Of a DNA stretch of 64,000 nt, positions 1-7,502 are shown in pieces. The stretch's first letter is position 1; the number at the start of each line of letters is the position of its first letter. The DNA comes from Paractinoplanes tereljensis (GTDB taxonomy: Bacteria > Actinomycetota > Actinomycetes > Mycobacteriales > Micromonosporaceae), in contig NZ_BOMY01000022.1 in assembly GCF_016862435.1 (NCBI RefSeq), positions 62,001-126,000 on the forward strand. Reading direction: 5' to 3'. The notes beneath the pieces are model-generated. The model searched no databases. It saw only the letters and a list, made by a program, of their open reading frames with translations, and was not told the origin of the DNA. Both the position numbers and the translations under genes were made by a program.

Positions 1-449
1 CCGGGCTTACGGTCGGCGCAGTCGGCGACCCCGAGCAGGCCCAGCAGCTCGAGGCTGCGGTCCTTACGGGTCTTGGCCGGGACCCGGGCCGCGGTCATCG
101 GCAGGTCGACCATCTGCCGGGCGGTCAGGTAGGAGATCAGGTTGCTGGCGGTCTGCTGGCGGACGAAGCCCACGGTGTGCCGCCGGTAGCGCACCCGGTC
201 GGTGCGGGACATCGACAGCAGGTTCCAGGTGCCGACCCGGGCCCGGCCGGCGGTCGGCGCGTCGATCCCGGCGAGGATGGACAGCAGCGTCGACTTGCCC
301 GACCCGGAGGCGCCGACCACGGCGACCATCTCGCCGCTCTCCACGATCAGGTCGAGCCCCTGCAGGGCCTGCACCTCGACCGGCCCGGTCTGGTAGATGC
401 GGACCAGGCTCTCGCACACGATCAGCGCCTCGGCGCCGAATTCCGGCAA
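1..449 (-). CDS. ABC transporter ATP-binding protein, 3' end outside window
   Basis: ATPase subunit that powers an ABC transporter, most like the LolD/MacB exporter type, acting at the inner face of the membrane. Translating the minus strand from a TTG at 447-449 gives a protein whose early part reads like this family: a Walker A motif GASGSGKST at about residues 46-54, followed by the Q-loop region VGFVRQQ. The TTG is chosen because GGAGGAG lies just upstream; no ATG is available in frame nearby. Walker B and the signature motif would lie beyond base 1, so only about 149 residues are visible. The permease partner is presumably outside the window. Substrate unknown. Confidence 0.85.
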   Translation of the reverse strand, partial: MPEFGAEALIVCESLVRIYQTGPVEVQALQGLDLIVESGEMVAVVGASGSGKSTLLSILAGIDAPTAGRARVGTWNLLSMSRTDRVRYRRHTVGFVRQQTASNLISYLTARQMVDLPMTAARVPAKTRKDRSLELLGLLGVADCADRKP

Positions 450-460
450 AGCCCTCTCCT

Positions 461-500
461 CCCCGTGCGGCGCCTCACCCTACAACCGGGCCGCACGGGG
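461..500 (-). terminator. 11-bp stem-loop between the DUF5995-type gene and the ABC ATPase gene
   Basis: CCCCGTGCGGC and its perfect complement GCCGCACGGGG flank an 18-base loop. Reading on the minus strand it follows the stop of the upstream gene and ends just before the ribosome binding site of the ABC gene, so it could be a terminator or an attenuator. There is no T tract. Confidence 0.5.
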
Positions 501-504
501 ATGA

Positions 505-1419
505 TCAGTCGTCCTGGCCTAAAGCCCGGCGGATCAGGGACAGGGTGCCGGTGACGCCCCAGCCGGAGATGGTGACCACCCGGTCGCCGAAGATCGCCCA
601 CTCGGCGATCAGTGACGCCGACCGGTCCATCGCCCGCCGGGCCGCCTCGAAGTCCTTCTCGTTGTTGCGCAGTTCCCACATCTCCCGGCCCTGGTCCCAG
701 GCGTGCGCCCGGGTGACCCGCACCAGGATGCGCTGCGACCAGTCGTCGAGCGGGCCGACGAACTCGTCGATCTCGTTCTGCCAGTCGGTGGCGAAGCCGC
801 GCCGCAGCCCCGGGGTCTCCTGGTAGAAGATCTCGTTGACCAGCAGATAGTCGGGGTGGATCTGGTCGTCGGTGGGCGCGCCCAACTCGTTCCAGGTGCC
901 GATGAGCGCCAGCGCCAGGTCGTGGTTGATGTGCGCGTTGACGCCGAGCATGGCCGCGGTGAGCTTGGACATGCGCGTGTCATGACCACGCTTGAAGAGC
1001 ACCTCCCAGACGTCGGGGGTGTCCTCGTCGTCGAGGTTCCACAGGTTGAGCGCGGCGAAGTACCGCTTGGCGAACTCGACGTCGAGCAGTTCCAGGAAAT
1101 CGGGCGAGTTGACCTCGTCCCCGGCGGTGAGCGCGCCGTCCACCCGGCGGGTGATCTTGAGATAGAGCTCGTTGAAGGCCGAGACCCGGTTGTTGGCCGG
1201 ACTCGGCGGCAGCTCGTCGAGGACCTTCTGGGTGATGACCAGCTTGTCGATCACCGCGGTGATGCCCTGCGGCTGGGTGGACAGCACCTCGGCCATCCGG
1301 TCCCGCATCGGGTCCCAGCCGCGCCCCTTCGGAATCTCCAGCGCGGAAAGCTGGGTCCGCTTCTCCCGGAGCGTGTCGGCGCTGCCGTGCACGAGTGCCC
1401 GGTCGAACGTTGTCGTCAT
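505..1419 (-). CDS. DUF5995-like protein of unknown function
   Basis: A 304-residue soluble protein with no signal peptide or membrane segment. The conserved-looking core has runs such as FAKRYFAALN, NAHINHDLALAL and DWQNEIDEFV, which match my memory of the actinobacterial DUF5995 family; the paired histidines in NAHINHD could bind a metal, but this is inference. The start is taken as the ATG at 1417-1419 (MTTTFDRALV) because the 25 codons above it look non-coding; no clear ribosome binding site is seen. It lies upstream of the ABC ATPase gene on the same strand but is separated from it by a stem-loop, so shared function is doubtful. Confidence 0.7.
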   Translation of the reverse strand: MTTTFDRALVHGSADTLREKRTQLSALEIPKGRGWDPMRDRMAEVLSTQPQGITAVIDKLVITQKVLDELPPSPANNRVSAFNELYLKITRRVDGALTAGDEVNSPDFLELLDVEFAKRYFAALNLWNLDDEDTPDVWEVLFKRGHDTRMSKLTAAMLGVNAHINHDLALALIGTWNELGAPTDDQIHPDYLLVNEIFYQETPGLRRGFATDWQNEIDEFVGPLDDWSQRILVRVTRAHAWDQGREMWELRNNEKDFEAARRAMDRSASLIAEWAIFGDRVVTISGWGVTGTLSLIRRALGQDD

Positions 1420-1518
1420 GTCAATAGGGTGAGCACCTGGGCACCGCCTTTCCAGCACGTTGTCGGCAACCCGTCCGCACGAGATCCGCCACATCCCCCA
1501 AAGTGCTGAACCGATGAC

Positions 1519-1542
1519 TTTCCGCCGTGGGCACGACGGAAA
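1519..1542 (-). terminator. 10-bp hairpin after the anchored protein gene
   Basis: On the minus strand TTTCCGTCGT-GCCC-ACGGCGGAAA forms a full 10-bp RNA stem with one G-U pair and a 4-base loop, 7 bases after the stop codon at 1549. This is the position expected for a transcription terminator; the T tract is missing, as is common in actinobacteria. Confidence 0.6.
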
Positions 1543-1548
1543 TGTCGG

Positions 1549-2565
1549 TCAGGCGGCCGGTCCGACCGTCAGCGTGCCGATCCCGGCCACCGCGTCGATG
1601 CCGAACCCGCCCGATTCGACGCCGGCGCCGCCGTCAGCCCGGACCGAAGCGCCCTTCTTGAGGCTGCGGACCTTCTTGCCGTTGAGCGAGACCTCGCCGG
1701 CCCCCTGGCGCAGCAGCGCGCTCAGCGGCACCTTCTTCAGGGTGGTGATCTGCCAGGTGTTCACGCCGCCGGTCATCCGCAACGGCATCGTCTCGTCCGG
1801 CGTGGGCAGCACCATGGTGATCCGGGTCGCGCCGCCGTCCAGGTCGATCCGGCGCAGCTTGGCGTCGCCCAGGGTGAAGTTCCCCCGGGTCACCCCGCCG
1901 GCCATCCGGATCGACCAGGTGACCTTGCTGTTGAGCTGCACGTCTACCCGGCCGTTGCCCTTGCTGCCGTCCGGCCGCGGGTCCAGTTTCACCGTGCCGC
2001 CGTCCAGGTTCAGCCGCGGCGCGAGCCCGCTGCCGTCGGGGGTGCTGAACTTCACCGGCTCGAAGCCCAGATCGGCGACCGTCACGTTGAGCTCGACCAC
2101 GTTGCCGGACAGCTCGAAGGTGCCGGAGGTGAACGGAAGCGCGGTGGCGGCGGCCGAGACGCTCGGCGACGGCGTCGCGCTGGCCGCCGGGGACGGCTGG
2201 ACCGACACCGGCGGGTTGTCCGGGTCGGTCACCGCGACGTCCGGCTGCTCCGGAGCCGGTTGCGCGACCGGGTTGTCCCGGTTCAGCACCATCCGGGCCA
2301 GCACCAGGCCGCTGCCGCCGACGAAGACCACCGCGGCCAGGGCCGCGAGGAAAAGCCGCAGGCCGCGGCCGCGCGACCGGGGCGGCGGGCCGATCAGGTG
2401 GTCGGCCGGCGGTTCCGGGGTGTACGGCGGGAAGTCCGCCGTCGGCTCGCTGTCGTCGGGATACCAGTCGGCTTCCGGGCTCATCCGATGCGGAGCGTCC
2501 GGCCAGTAGTCGGAGATGTTGGGCAGGGAACCGGTGTCGAGATCACTCGAGGCGGAGCCGTCCAC
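1549..2565 (-). CDS. Single-pass membrane-anchored protein with extracellular beta-rich domain
   Basis: 338 residues. The first 67 residues are acidic and proline-rich and should be cytoplasmic; residues about 70-92 form one membrane helix; a Pro/Ala/Ser/Thr-rich linker follows (about 95-140); the rest is a repetitive, hydrophilic region with many ...VDVQLNSKVTW..., ...RIDLDGGATRITMVLP... strands, resembling the adhesin-like beta-helix domains found in proteins that also carry a toast-rack fold. The GTG start is supported by AAGGAGA seven to eight bases upstream. No enzyme motif is visible. It is divergent from the AbfB-domain protein gene, which has the same plan (short cytoplasmic part, one helix, Pro/Thr linker, surface domain). 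Function unknown; a cell-surface role is an inference. Confidence 0.6.
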   Translation of the reverse strand: MDGSASSDLDTGSLPNISDYWPDAPHRMSPEADWYPDDSEPTADFPPYTPEPPADHLIGPPPRSRGRGLRLFLAALAAVVFVGGSGLVLARMVLNRDNPVAQPAPEQPDVAVTDPDNPPVSVQPSPAASATPSPSVSAAATALPFTSGTFELSGNVVELNVTVADLGFEPVKFSTPDGSGLAPRLNLDGGTVKLDPRPDGSKGNGRVDVQLNSKVTWSIRMAGGVTRGNFTLGDAKLRRIDLDGGATRITMVLPTPDETMPLRMTGGVNTWQITTLKKVPLSALLRQGAGEVSLNGKKVRSLKKGASVRADGGAGVESGGFGIDAVAGIGTLTVGPAA

Positions 2566-2710
2566 GCGATCGTCTCCTTGGTACGGCCGGGCACCCCCTG
2601 CGCCCGGCTGCGTATGGCGTCGATGGTCAATACGGAGCTACACCGGTCGACGGTTCGATTCCCGGGGAGACGATCGGGAAGCCGTCCAAAGATGGGCTTA
2701 AATCTCACCC

Positions 2711-2739
2711 TTGTCATTAACCGCTTTCGCCGCAACAAT
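2711..2739 (+). promoter_or_regulatory. Sigma-70-like promoter for the AbfB-domain gene
   Basis: TTGTCA at 2711-2716 and AACAAT at 2734-2739 are 17 bases apart in a locally AT-rich stretch of the 230-base divergent region (2566-2795). The same region also holds a 7-bp hairpin GCCGGGC/GCCCGGC at 2586-2608, within the leader of the opposite gene. Confidence 0.45.
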
Positions 2740-2795
2740 GCCTTTTCGAGACTTTAAGAGTGCCTTAGGTCGCCGGCCGTAGGAGCGGATGCTGC

Positions 2796-3659
2796 ATGCC
2801 CCACGACGACGAGATGGACCACCTCCGGGTCGGCGGCTGGTTCCGGGAGGAGGCTCCCGCTCCGGCCTCCACCGCGCTCATCCCGTACCGCCCCCGATTG
2901 CCGGCCCGGTCCCCGGCCGACTCCGAGCGGGCCCACCGGGTGTTGCTCGCCTGCGGGGTCGCCGTGGTCACCGGCGTGGCCGGCATCCTGGCGCTGATCC
3001 TGATCGGCGACGGTGAGCAGCCCGGCCAGGTCGCCCAGGACATCGTCTTCCCGTCCTACGAGCCGCTCACCCCGGTCTCGTTGCTACCGCTGCCGGCCAG
3101 CAGTTCTGCGGCTCCCGCGGTGATCCTGCCGACGAAGACCCTGCCGGTGGCCGCCGGGCAGACCACCCGGAAGCCGACGGCGACGCCCTCGCGCACGCCG
3201 GCGCCCACCACCACCGCCGCCCCCACCACGCCGGCCGCCGTCGGCCTGGTCGCCGGCCGCCGGGTCGGCCTGGAGATCGAGGGCCGGCCGGGGGTGCGGC
3301 TGCGGCACCGCAACTTCGTCGCCCGCGCCGACCGGATCACCTCGGCGCTCGACCAGGCCGACTCCACCTTCGTCGTCCGCACCGGACTGGCCGGCGCCGG
3401 GTGCGTTTCCCTCGAATCAGTTAATTATCCGGGCTATTTCCTGCGGCACCGCAACTTCGTGCTCCGCCTGGAGCAGCAGAGCCGCCGCGACCAGGAATTG
3501 TTCAACCGGGACGCCACCTTCTGCCCGAAGTCCACCAGCGGCGGCGCGGTTGTTCTGGAATCCCTCAATTATCCGGACCGCGCCCTGCACCTGGGCGGCG
3601 ACGACCTCATCCACCTGGACCAGGGCGCGGGAACCAAATTTGTGGTGCAGGGCCTTTAG
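2796..3659 (+). CDS. Membrane-anchored protein with C-terminal AbfB (CBM42-like) sugar-binding domain
   Basis: 287 residues: a cytoplasmic N-terminus of about 48 residues, one membrane helix at about 49-70, a Pro/Thr/Ala linker at about 105-148, then a C-terminal domain of about 135 residues. That domain shows the repeated signature of the arabinofuranosidase B fold: RLRHRNFVARAD, then SVNYPGYFLRHRNF, then SLNYPDRALHLGG, three blade-like repeats each with an aromatic/His pair. CBM42 domains bind arabinofuranose side chains of hemicellulose. No catalytic domain is attached, so this is probably a cell-surface lectin rather than an enzyme. Start chosen for GGAG ten bases upstream. It ends 9 bases before the convergent aldo/keto reductase gene. 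Confidence 0.75.
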   Translation: MPHDDEMDHLRVGGWFREEAPAPASTALIPYRPRLPARSPADSERAHRVLLACGVAVVTGVAGILALILIGDGEQPGQVAQDIVFPSYEPLTPVSLLPLPASSSAAPAVILPTKTLPVAAGQTTRKPTATPSRTPAPTTTAAPTTPAAVGLVAGRRVGLEIEGRPGVRLRHRNFVARADRITSALDQADSTFVVRTGLAGAGCVSLESVNYPGYFLRHRNFVLRLEQQSRRDQELFNRDATFCPKSTSGGAVVLESLNYPDRALHLGGDDLIHLDQGAGTKFVVQGL

Positions 3660-3668
3660 GCGCCCGCT

Positions 3669-4679
3669 TTATGCCCCGGCGCTGTCCAGCCGGTCCAGCT
3701 GCTCGCCGGTGAGCTTGACGTCGAGGGCCGGCACCGCGTCCTCGAACTGCTGGATGGTGCGCGGCCCGATCAGCGGCAGCACCCGCGGCGCGGTCTGCTG
3801 CATCAGCCAGGCCAGCACCAGCTGGTTCGGGGTGACGCCGACCTCGGCGGCCACCTCCTCCACCGCCGCGACCCGGGCGTCCGCGTCCGGGCCGGCGTAG
3901 TTCGCCATCATCCAGTGGCCGGTCCGCTTGGCCGCCGAGGCGTAGACGCCCTTCAGGATCGGCGAGTAGGCCACCAGGGTCTGGTCGGCGTGCTCGCGCA
4001 GGTAGTCGAGCTGCTCGGCGCCGACGATGGAGGCCGACTCCGCGCCCGCCTTCGGGCGCAGGTAGCTGTGCTGCTGCTGAACCGCGACCGGCAGCGGCCA
4101 GCCGTTGCGCTCGCACAGCCCGCGGATCCGCTCGAGCCGCCAGGTGCGCACGTTGGACCAGCCCAGGTAGCGAATCTTGCCGGCCGACACCAGCCCGGCC
4201 AGCGCCTCCAGGGTCTCCTCGAGCGGCGTGCCCAGGTCGTCGACGTGGATGTAGTAGAGGTCGACGTGGTCGGTGCCGAGCCGGCGCAGGCTGCCGTCGA
4301 GCGCGTCGCGCAGCGTCTTGGCGCCCGCCCCGGCGAAGGTGCGCCGGGCCAGTTCCCAGTCCGGGGTGCCGTCGGCGGCCCACAGGTCGGGCGAGTAGTG
4401 CGGCAGCGCGCTGCCCTTGGTGGCGAGGAAGACCTGCTCGCGCCGGTTGCCGGCGCGCATCCAGCGGCCGAGGAGTTCCTCGCTCTCCCCGCCGCGGCTG
4501 TCCCGGGTGGCCCACCACTCGTAGCAGTCGGCGGTGTCGAGGAACGATCCGCCGATCTCGCGGTAGCGGTCAAGAATTCGGATCGAGTCCGCCTCGCTGG
4601 TGGCGTTGCCCATCTGCATCGCGCCCAGAGCGAGCCGGCTCACCTGCGTACCCGTACGGCCAAGTTCGATCGTCTGCAT
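3669..4679 (-). CDS. Aldo/keto reductase
   Basis: 336-residue NADPH-dependent oxidoreductase with the family's catalytic tetrad visible: Asp48 and Tyr53 (FLDTADCYEWW), Lys88 (FLATKG) and His145 (YYIHVDD). The N-terminal MQTIELGRTGTQVSRLALGA and the C-terminal PLIGPRTIQQFEDAVPAL are typical of the group that reduces small aldehydes and ketones. Cytosolic, about normal length. GAAAGG lies upstream of the ATG. It is divergent from a TetR-type regulator, and its promoter (4708-4738) has an unusually long 19-base spacer filled with a palindrome, a layout typical of MerR-family control. The true substrate cannot be read from the sequence. Confidence 0.9.
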   Translation of the reverse strand: MQTIELGRTGTQVSRLALGAMQMGNATSEADSIRILDRYREIGGSFLDTADCYEWWATRDSRGGESEELLGRWMRAGNRREQVFLATKGSALPHYSPDLWAADGTPDWELARRTFAGAGAKTLRDALDGSLRRLGTDHVDLYYIHVDDLGTPLEETLEALAGLVSAGKIRYLGWSNVRTWRLERIRGLCERNGWPLPVAVQQQHSYLRPKAGAESASIVGAEQLDYLREHADQTLVAYSPILKGVYASAAKRTGHWMMANYAGPDADARVAAVEEVAAEVGVTPNQLVLAWLMQQTAPRVLPLIGPRTIQQFEDAVPALDVKLTGEQLDRLDSAGA

Positions 4680-4707
4680 GCCAAGTCCGCCTTTCAGTAA
4701 TAGGGCG

Positions 4708-4738
4708 AAGCTATTTGCTGGAGCGCACTCCAGGTCAA
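4708..4738 (-). promoter_or_regulatory. Aldo/keto reductase promoter with 19-base spacer and palindrome
   Basis: On the minus strand TTGACC (4733-4738) and TAGCTT (4708-4713) are separated by 19 bases. The spacer overlaps a perfect palindrome CTGGAG-TGCG-CTCCAG (4718-4733). Overlong spacers with a central dyad are the hallmark of promoters activated by MerR-family proteins. The adjacent TetR gene starts 23 bases away on the other strand. Confidence 0.6.
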
Positions 4739-4760
4739 GGACGGCGGTTAGGATCCGGGC

Positions 4761-5291
4761 ATGCCGGCACGGGAGCGTTTATTGGTGGTGGCGCTCGACC
4801 TGTTCGCCGAGCACGGCGTCAGCGGCACGTCGCCGCAGATGATCGCCGACCGCCTGGGCGTCACGAAGGCGGCGGTCCACAGCGAGTTCCCGACCATGGA
4901 CGACCTCGCCCTGGCGGTGATCGCCCCGGCCCTGGATCGGCTGGGCGAAGTCGCCGACGAGGCGGAGTCCCAGCGCGGCCACGCGGCCCGCGTCGAATCC
5001 GTCCTGGCCGGCGTGGTCCAGCTGGTGGTCGACTACCGCAAGATGGCGGCGACGCTCGGCTTCGACCCGGTGGTGGTCCGGCTGGTCCGGGCCCACCCGG
5101 CCCTGCGCGACCTGCAGCGCATCCGCCGCCTGCTGGGCGGCTTCGCCCCCGACCCGGGCAGCCGGGTGCGGATGGCGGTCATCGCCGGCGGCCTGATGAT
5201 GGCGGGCGCCGACCCGGCCGTGGCCGGCCTCGACAACGAGGACTTCCACGACCACCTGCTGGCCGCCGGCCGCCGCATCCTCCGAGGCTGA
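4761..5291 (+). CDS. TetR-family transcriptional regulator
   Basis: 176 residues. The N-terminal 45 residues form a helix-turn-helix of the TetR type: ALDLFAEHGVSGTSPQMIADRLGVTKAAVHSEFPTMDDL. The remainder is a helical ligand-binding domain. A TAGGAT hexamer at 4749-4754 is exactly six bases before the ATG and there is no ribosome binding site, so the mRNA is probably leaderless. Divergent from the aldo/keto reductase gene, which is its obvious target, although that promoter looks MerR-like; the palindrome at 4718-4733 could equally be the TetR operator. Confidence 0.88.
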   Translation: MPARERLLVVALDLFAEHGVSGTSPQMIADRLGVTKAAVHSEFPTMDDLALAVIAPALDRLGEVADEAESQRGHAARVESVLAGVVQLVVDYRKMAATLGFDPVVVRLVRAHPALRDLQRIRRLLGGFAPDPGSRVRMAVIAGGLMMAGADPAVAGLDNEDFHDHLLAAGRRILRG

Positions 5292-5391
5292 GCCTCAGCA
5301 GTCGTCGCCGATGTCGAGGGTGTGGTCGGCCGGACCGTCCGACGTGGACCCTCGGCGGCGGCCGGGCGGCCGGGATCCGAAGGTCAGAGCT

Positions 5392-5541
5392 TCACCAGTC
5401 GTCGTCGACGACGTGCGGATCCACGCCGTGCAGGTAGTCGTCATGGGTCTCGTACACGTAACCCTGGGCATCTTCGTCGGGGTCGGTGACCTCGGTCCCG
5501 TCCGGGAACTCGACCACCGTCTCCTCTTCCGGGTCGGACAT
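5392..5541 (-). CDS. Small acidic protein, 49 residues
   Basis: Begins MSDPEEETVVEFPDGTEVTD and ends ...HVVDDDW. About a third of its residues are Asp or Glu. The ATG at 5539-5541 is chosen because GGGAGG sits eight bases upstream; longer versions starting further up would cover the ribosome binding site. It lies between a TetR gene and the dynamin pair, pointing the other way from both. I recognise no family. Between its stop and the TetR gene (5292-5391) I see nothing convincing. Confidence 0.55.
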   Translation of the reverse strand: MSDPEEETVVEFPDGTEVTDPDEDAQGYVYETHDDYLHGVDPHVVDDDW

Positions 5542-5618
5542 GTCACCAGCCTCCCGGATCCTCGGTGACACCGGAAGGGGTGATTCACTCTGCGTGCTCA
5601 CCATCGAATGATGGACGC

Positions 5619-7502
5619 ATGCGGGACTTCGACGCCGTACGCGAGCAGATTTTGACGTTGTTTCCGGACCTGAGGGCGGCGGCCGCCCGGCGCGGCGCGA
5701 CCGCGACCGGGGTGCGCCTCGAGGCCGCCCGCGACCGGGTCGTCGACGGCCGGCTCACCGTGGTGGTCTGCGGAGAGTTCAAACGCGGTAAGTCCAGCCT
5801 GCTCAACGCGCTGCTCGACGAGTGGCGGGCGCCCCAGCTGTTCCCCGAGGCCGGCGAGATCGCCACCAACACGGTCACCACGGTCTCGTACGGCCCGGCC
5901 GAGGAGATCACCGCCCTGGTCGAGACCGACGCCGGCACCGAAACCGTGCCGATCGGCCGCGCGGAGATCGCCGGTTACGTGACCGAGGGTGCCAACCCGC
6001 GCAACGGCCGCCGTGCCCGCTTGATCACCGTCGAGACCCCCAACCCGAAGCTCGCGTCCGGGCTGACCCTGGTCGACACTCCCGGTGTCGGCGGCGTCTA
6101 CCAGGACCACACCGCCGCGACCATGGCGTTCCTGCCCAGCGCCGACGCGGTGGTGTTCGTCGCCGACGCCACCCAGCCGCTGCTGGAGAGCGAGTTGCGG
6201 TTCCTCCGGCGGGCCGCGCGGGCGGTCGCGGCCGGTGACTCGCTCGAAGCCCTGCAATTCGTGCTCACCAAGACCGACACCGGCGACTTCACGGCGATCC
6301 TGGCCAACACCCGCGACAAGATCGCCGCAGCGCTGGACCGCCCGGCCGATCAGGTGGTGATCACTCCGGTCTCGGCCCACGCGAAACGCGACTACCTCGA
6401 GGGCGGCGACGAGGAGGATCTGGAGCTGAGCAACTTCGGGGAGTTCGAGGCACGGCTGTGGACCGCGCTGGCCCGCTGGCGGATCCGGCGGCTCCTCGGC
6501 GGCGCGCTGCTGGAGCTGGAGAGCTCGGCGCGGGCACTGCTGGTGCCGATCACCGAGGAGATCGAGGCGCTCGCCGACGACACCAAGCAGCGCGTCGCCG
6601 ATCTGACCGCGCAGGCCGAGCAGCGGCAGCACCGCCTCACCGAGCTGCGCCAGGACTCGGCCTCGTGGCGGCGCGACCTGGCCGCGCAGACCGGCGACCT
6701 CGGCCGCAGCCTGACCGCGACCGGCCAGCGCCGGCTCGACGAGGTGTGGCACGTCTTCATCACCGAATACCTCCGCGACGACGCGTACCTGTTCCACCCC
6801 GATCGACTGGTCGGCCAGCTCACCGCGGACGCCGCCCAGGTCATCGGCGAGCTCAACGAGCAGGCTGCCCGCGCCGCCGCACAGCTGCTCGGCGACTTCA
6901 CCGACCGGCACGGCCTCGACCTCGGCTCGGCCCGGCTCGGCCGGCTGCCCGCCCCCGACGTGCCGCCCCTGCGGTTCAGCGGCGACCTGTACCAGGAGTA
7001 CCGCAGCGACCCGGTCAAACGGCGGCTGCGCGACGTCAGCCTCGGCGGCGGCATCGGAAGTACCGTCGGCGGTTTCCTCGGCACGCTGCTCGTCCCGATC
7101 CCCGGCGTCGGAACGGTCCTCGGGGCGGCGCTCGGCGGGCTGCTCGGCGGCACCGCCGGCTACCGCAGCAGCCGGCAGGACGAGGGCCGGGCCGAACGGC
7201 AGGGGCGGCGGCAGAGCCTGCAACAGGAGCTGCGCCCGGTCGAGGCCGAGCAGCGCCGGCACGTCGCGGGCGCCGTGCCGGACCTGGTCCGCGAGTTCAG
7301 CCGGGCGATGACCGCCGAGCTCGACAGCCGCCTCGCCCGAGAACAGGAAACCCTCCGGGACCGGTTGTCCCGGCTGGCCGCGGCCCGCGAGGCCACCGAG
7401 GAGAAGGCCAGGCTGCGGACGGCCGAACTGACTGCCGAACAGGCACCACTGATCGCCGTACGGGAGCGGATCGCCGAGCTGACCAGCGTCATCGACGGAT
7501 GA
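5619..7502 (+). CDS. Dynamin-like GTPase 1
   Basis: 627-residue large GTPase of the bacterial dynamin type, expected to bind and remodel membranes. G1 is GEFKRGKSS at residues 52-60, G3 is DTPG at 153-156, and G4 is TKTD near 218. A long helical stalk with coiled-coil stretches follows, and at about 475-515 there is a glycine-zipper hydrophobic segment (GGGIGSTVGGFLGTLL...) likely to insert in membrane, as in the mycobacterial IniA-type proteins. The start ATGCGG follows AATGAT by six bases, consistent with a weak leaderless promoter. Its stop overlaps the start of the second dynamin gene by four bases (ATGA), so the two are co-translated and probably form a heteromer. Confidence 0.85.
   Translation: MRDFDAVREQILTLFPDLRAAAARRGATATGVRLEAARDRVVDGRLTVVVCGEFKRGKSSLLNALLDEWRAPQLFPEAGEIATNTVTTVSYGPAEEITALVETDAGTETVPIGRAEIAGYVTEGANPRNGRRARLITVETPNPKLASGLTLVDTPGVGGVYQDHTAATMAFLPSADAVVFVADATQPLLESELRFLRRAARAVAAGDSLEALQFVLTKTDTGDFTAILANTRDKIAAALDRPADQVVITPVSAHAKRDYLEGGDEEDLELSNFGEFEARLWTALARWRIRRLLGGALLELESSARALLVPITEEIEALADDTKQRVADLTAQAEQRQHRLTELRQDSASWRRDLAAQTGDLGRSLTATGQRRLDEVWHVFITEYLRDDAYLFHPDRLVGQLTADAAQVIGELNEQAARAAAQLLGDFTDRHGLDLGSARLGRLPAPDVPPLRFSGDLYQEYRSDPVKRRLRDVSLGGGIGSTVGGFLGTLLVPIPGVGTVLGAALGGLLGGTAGYRSSRQDEGRAERQGRRQSLQQELRPVEAEQRRHVAGAVPDLVREFSRAMTAELDSRLAREQETLRDRLSRLAAAREATEEKARLRTAELTAEQAPLIAVRERIAELTSVIDG

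Noticed and set aside
2640-2680. tRNA T-arm-like string GGTTCGATTCC
   Set aside because: The T-stem does not pair beyond two positions and no acceptor or anticodon arm fits around it.
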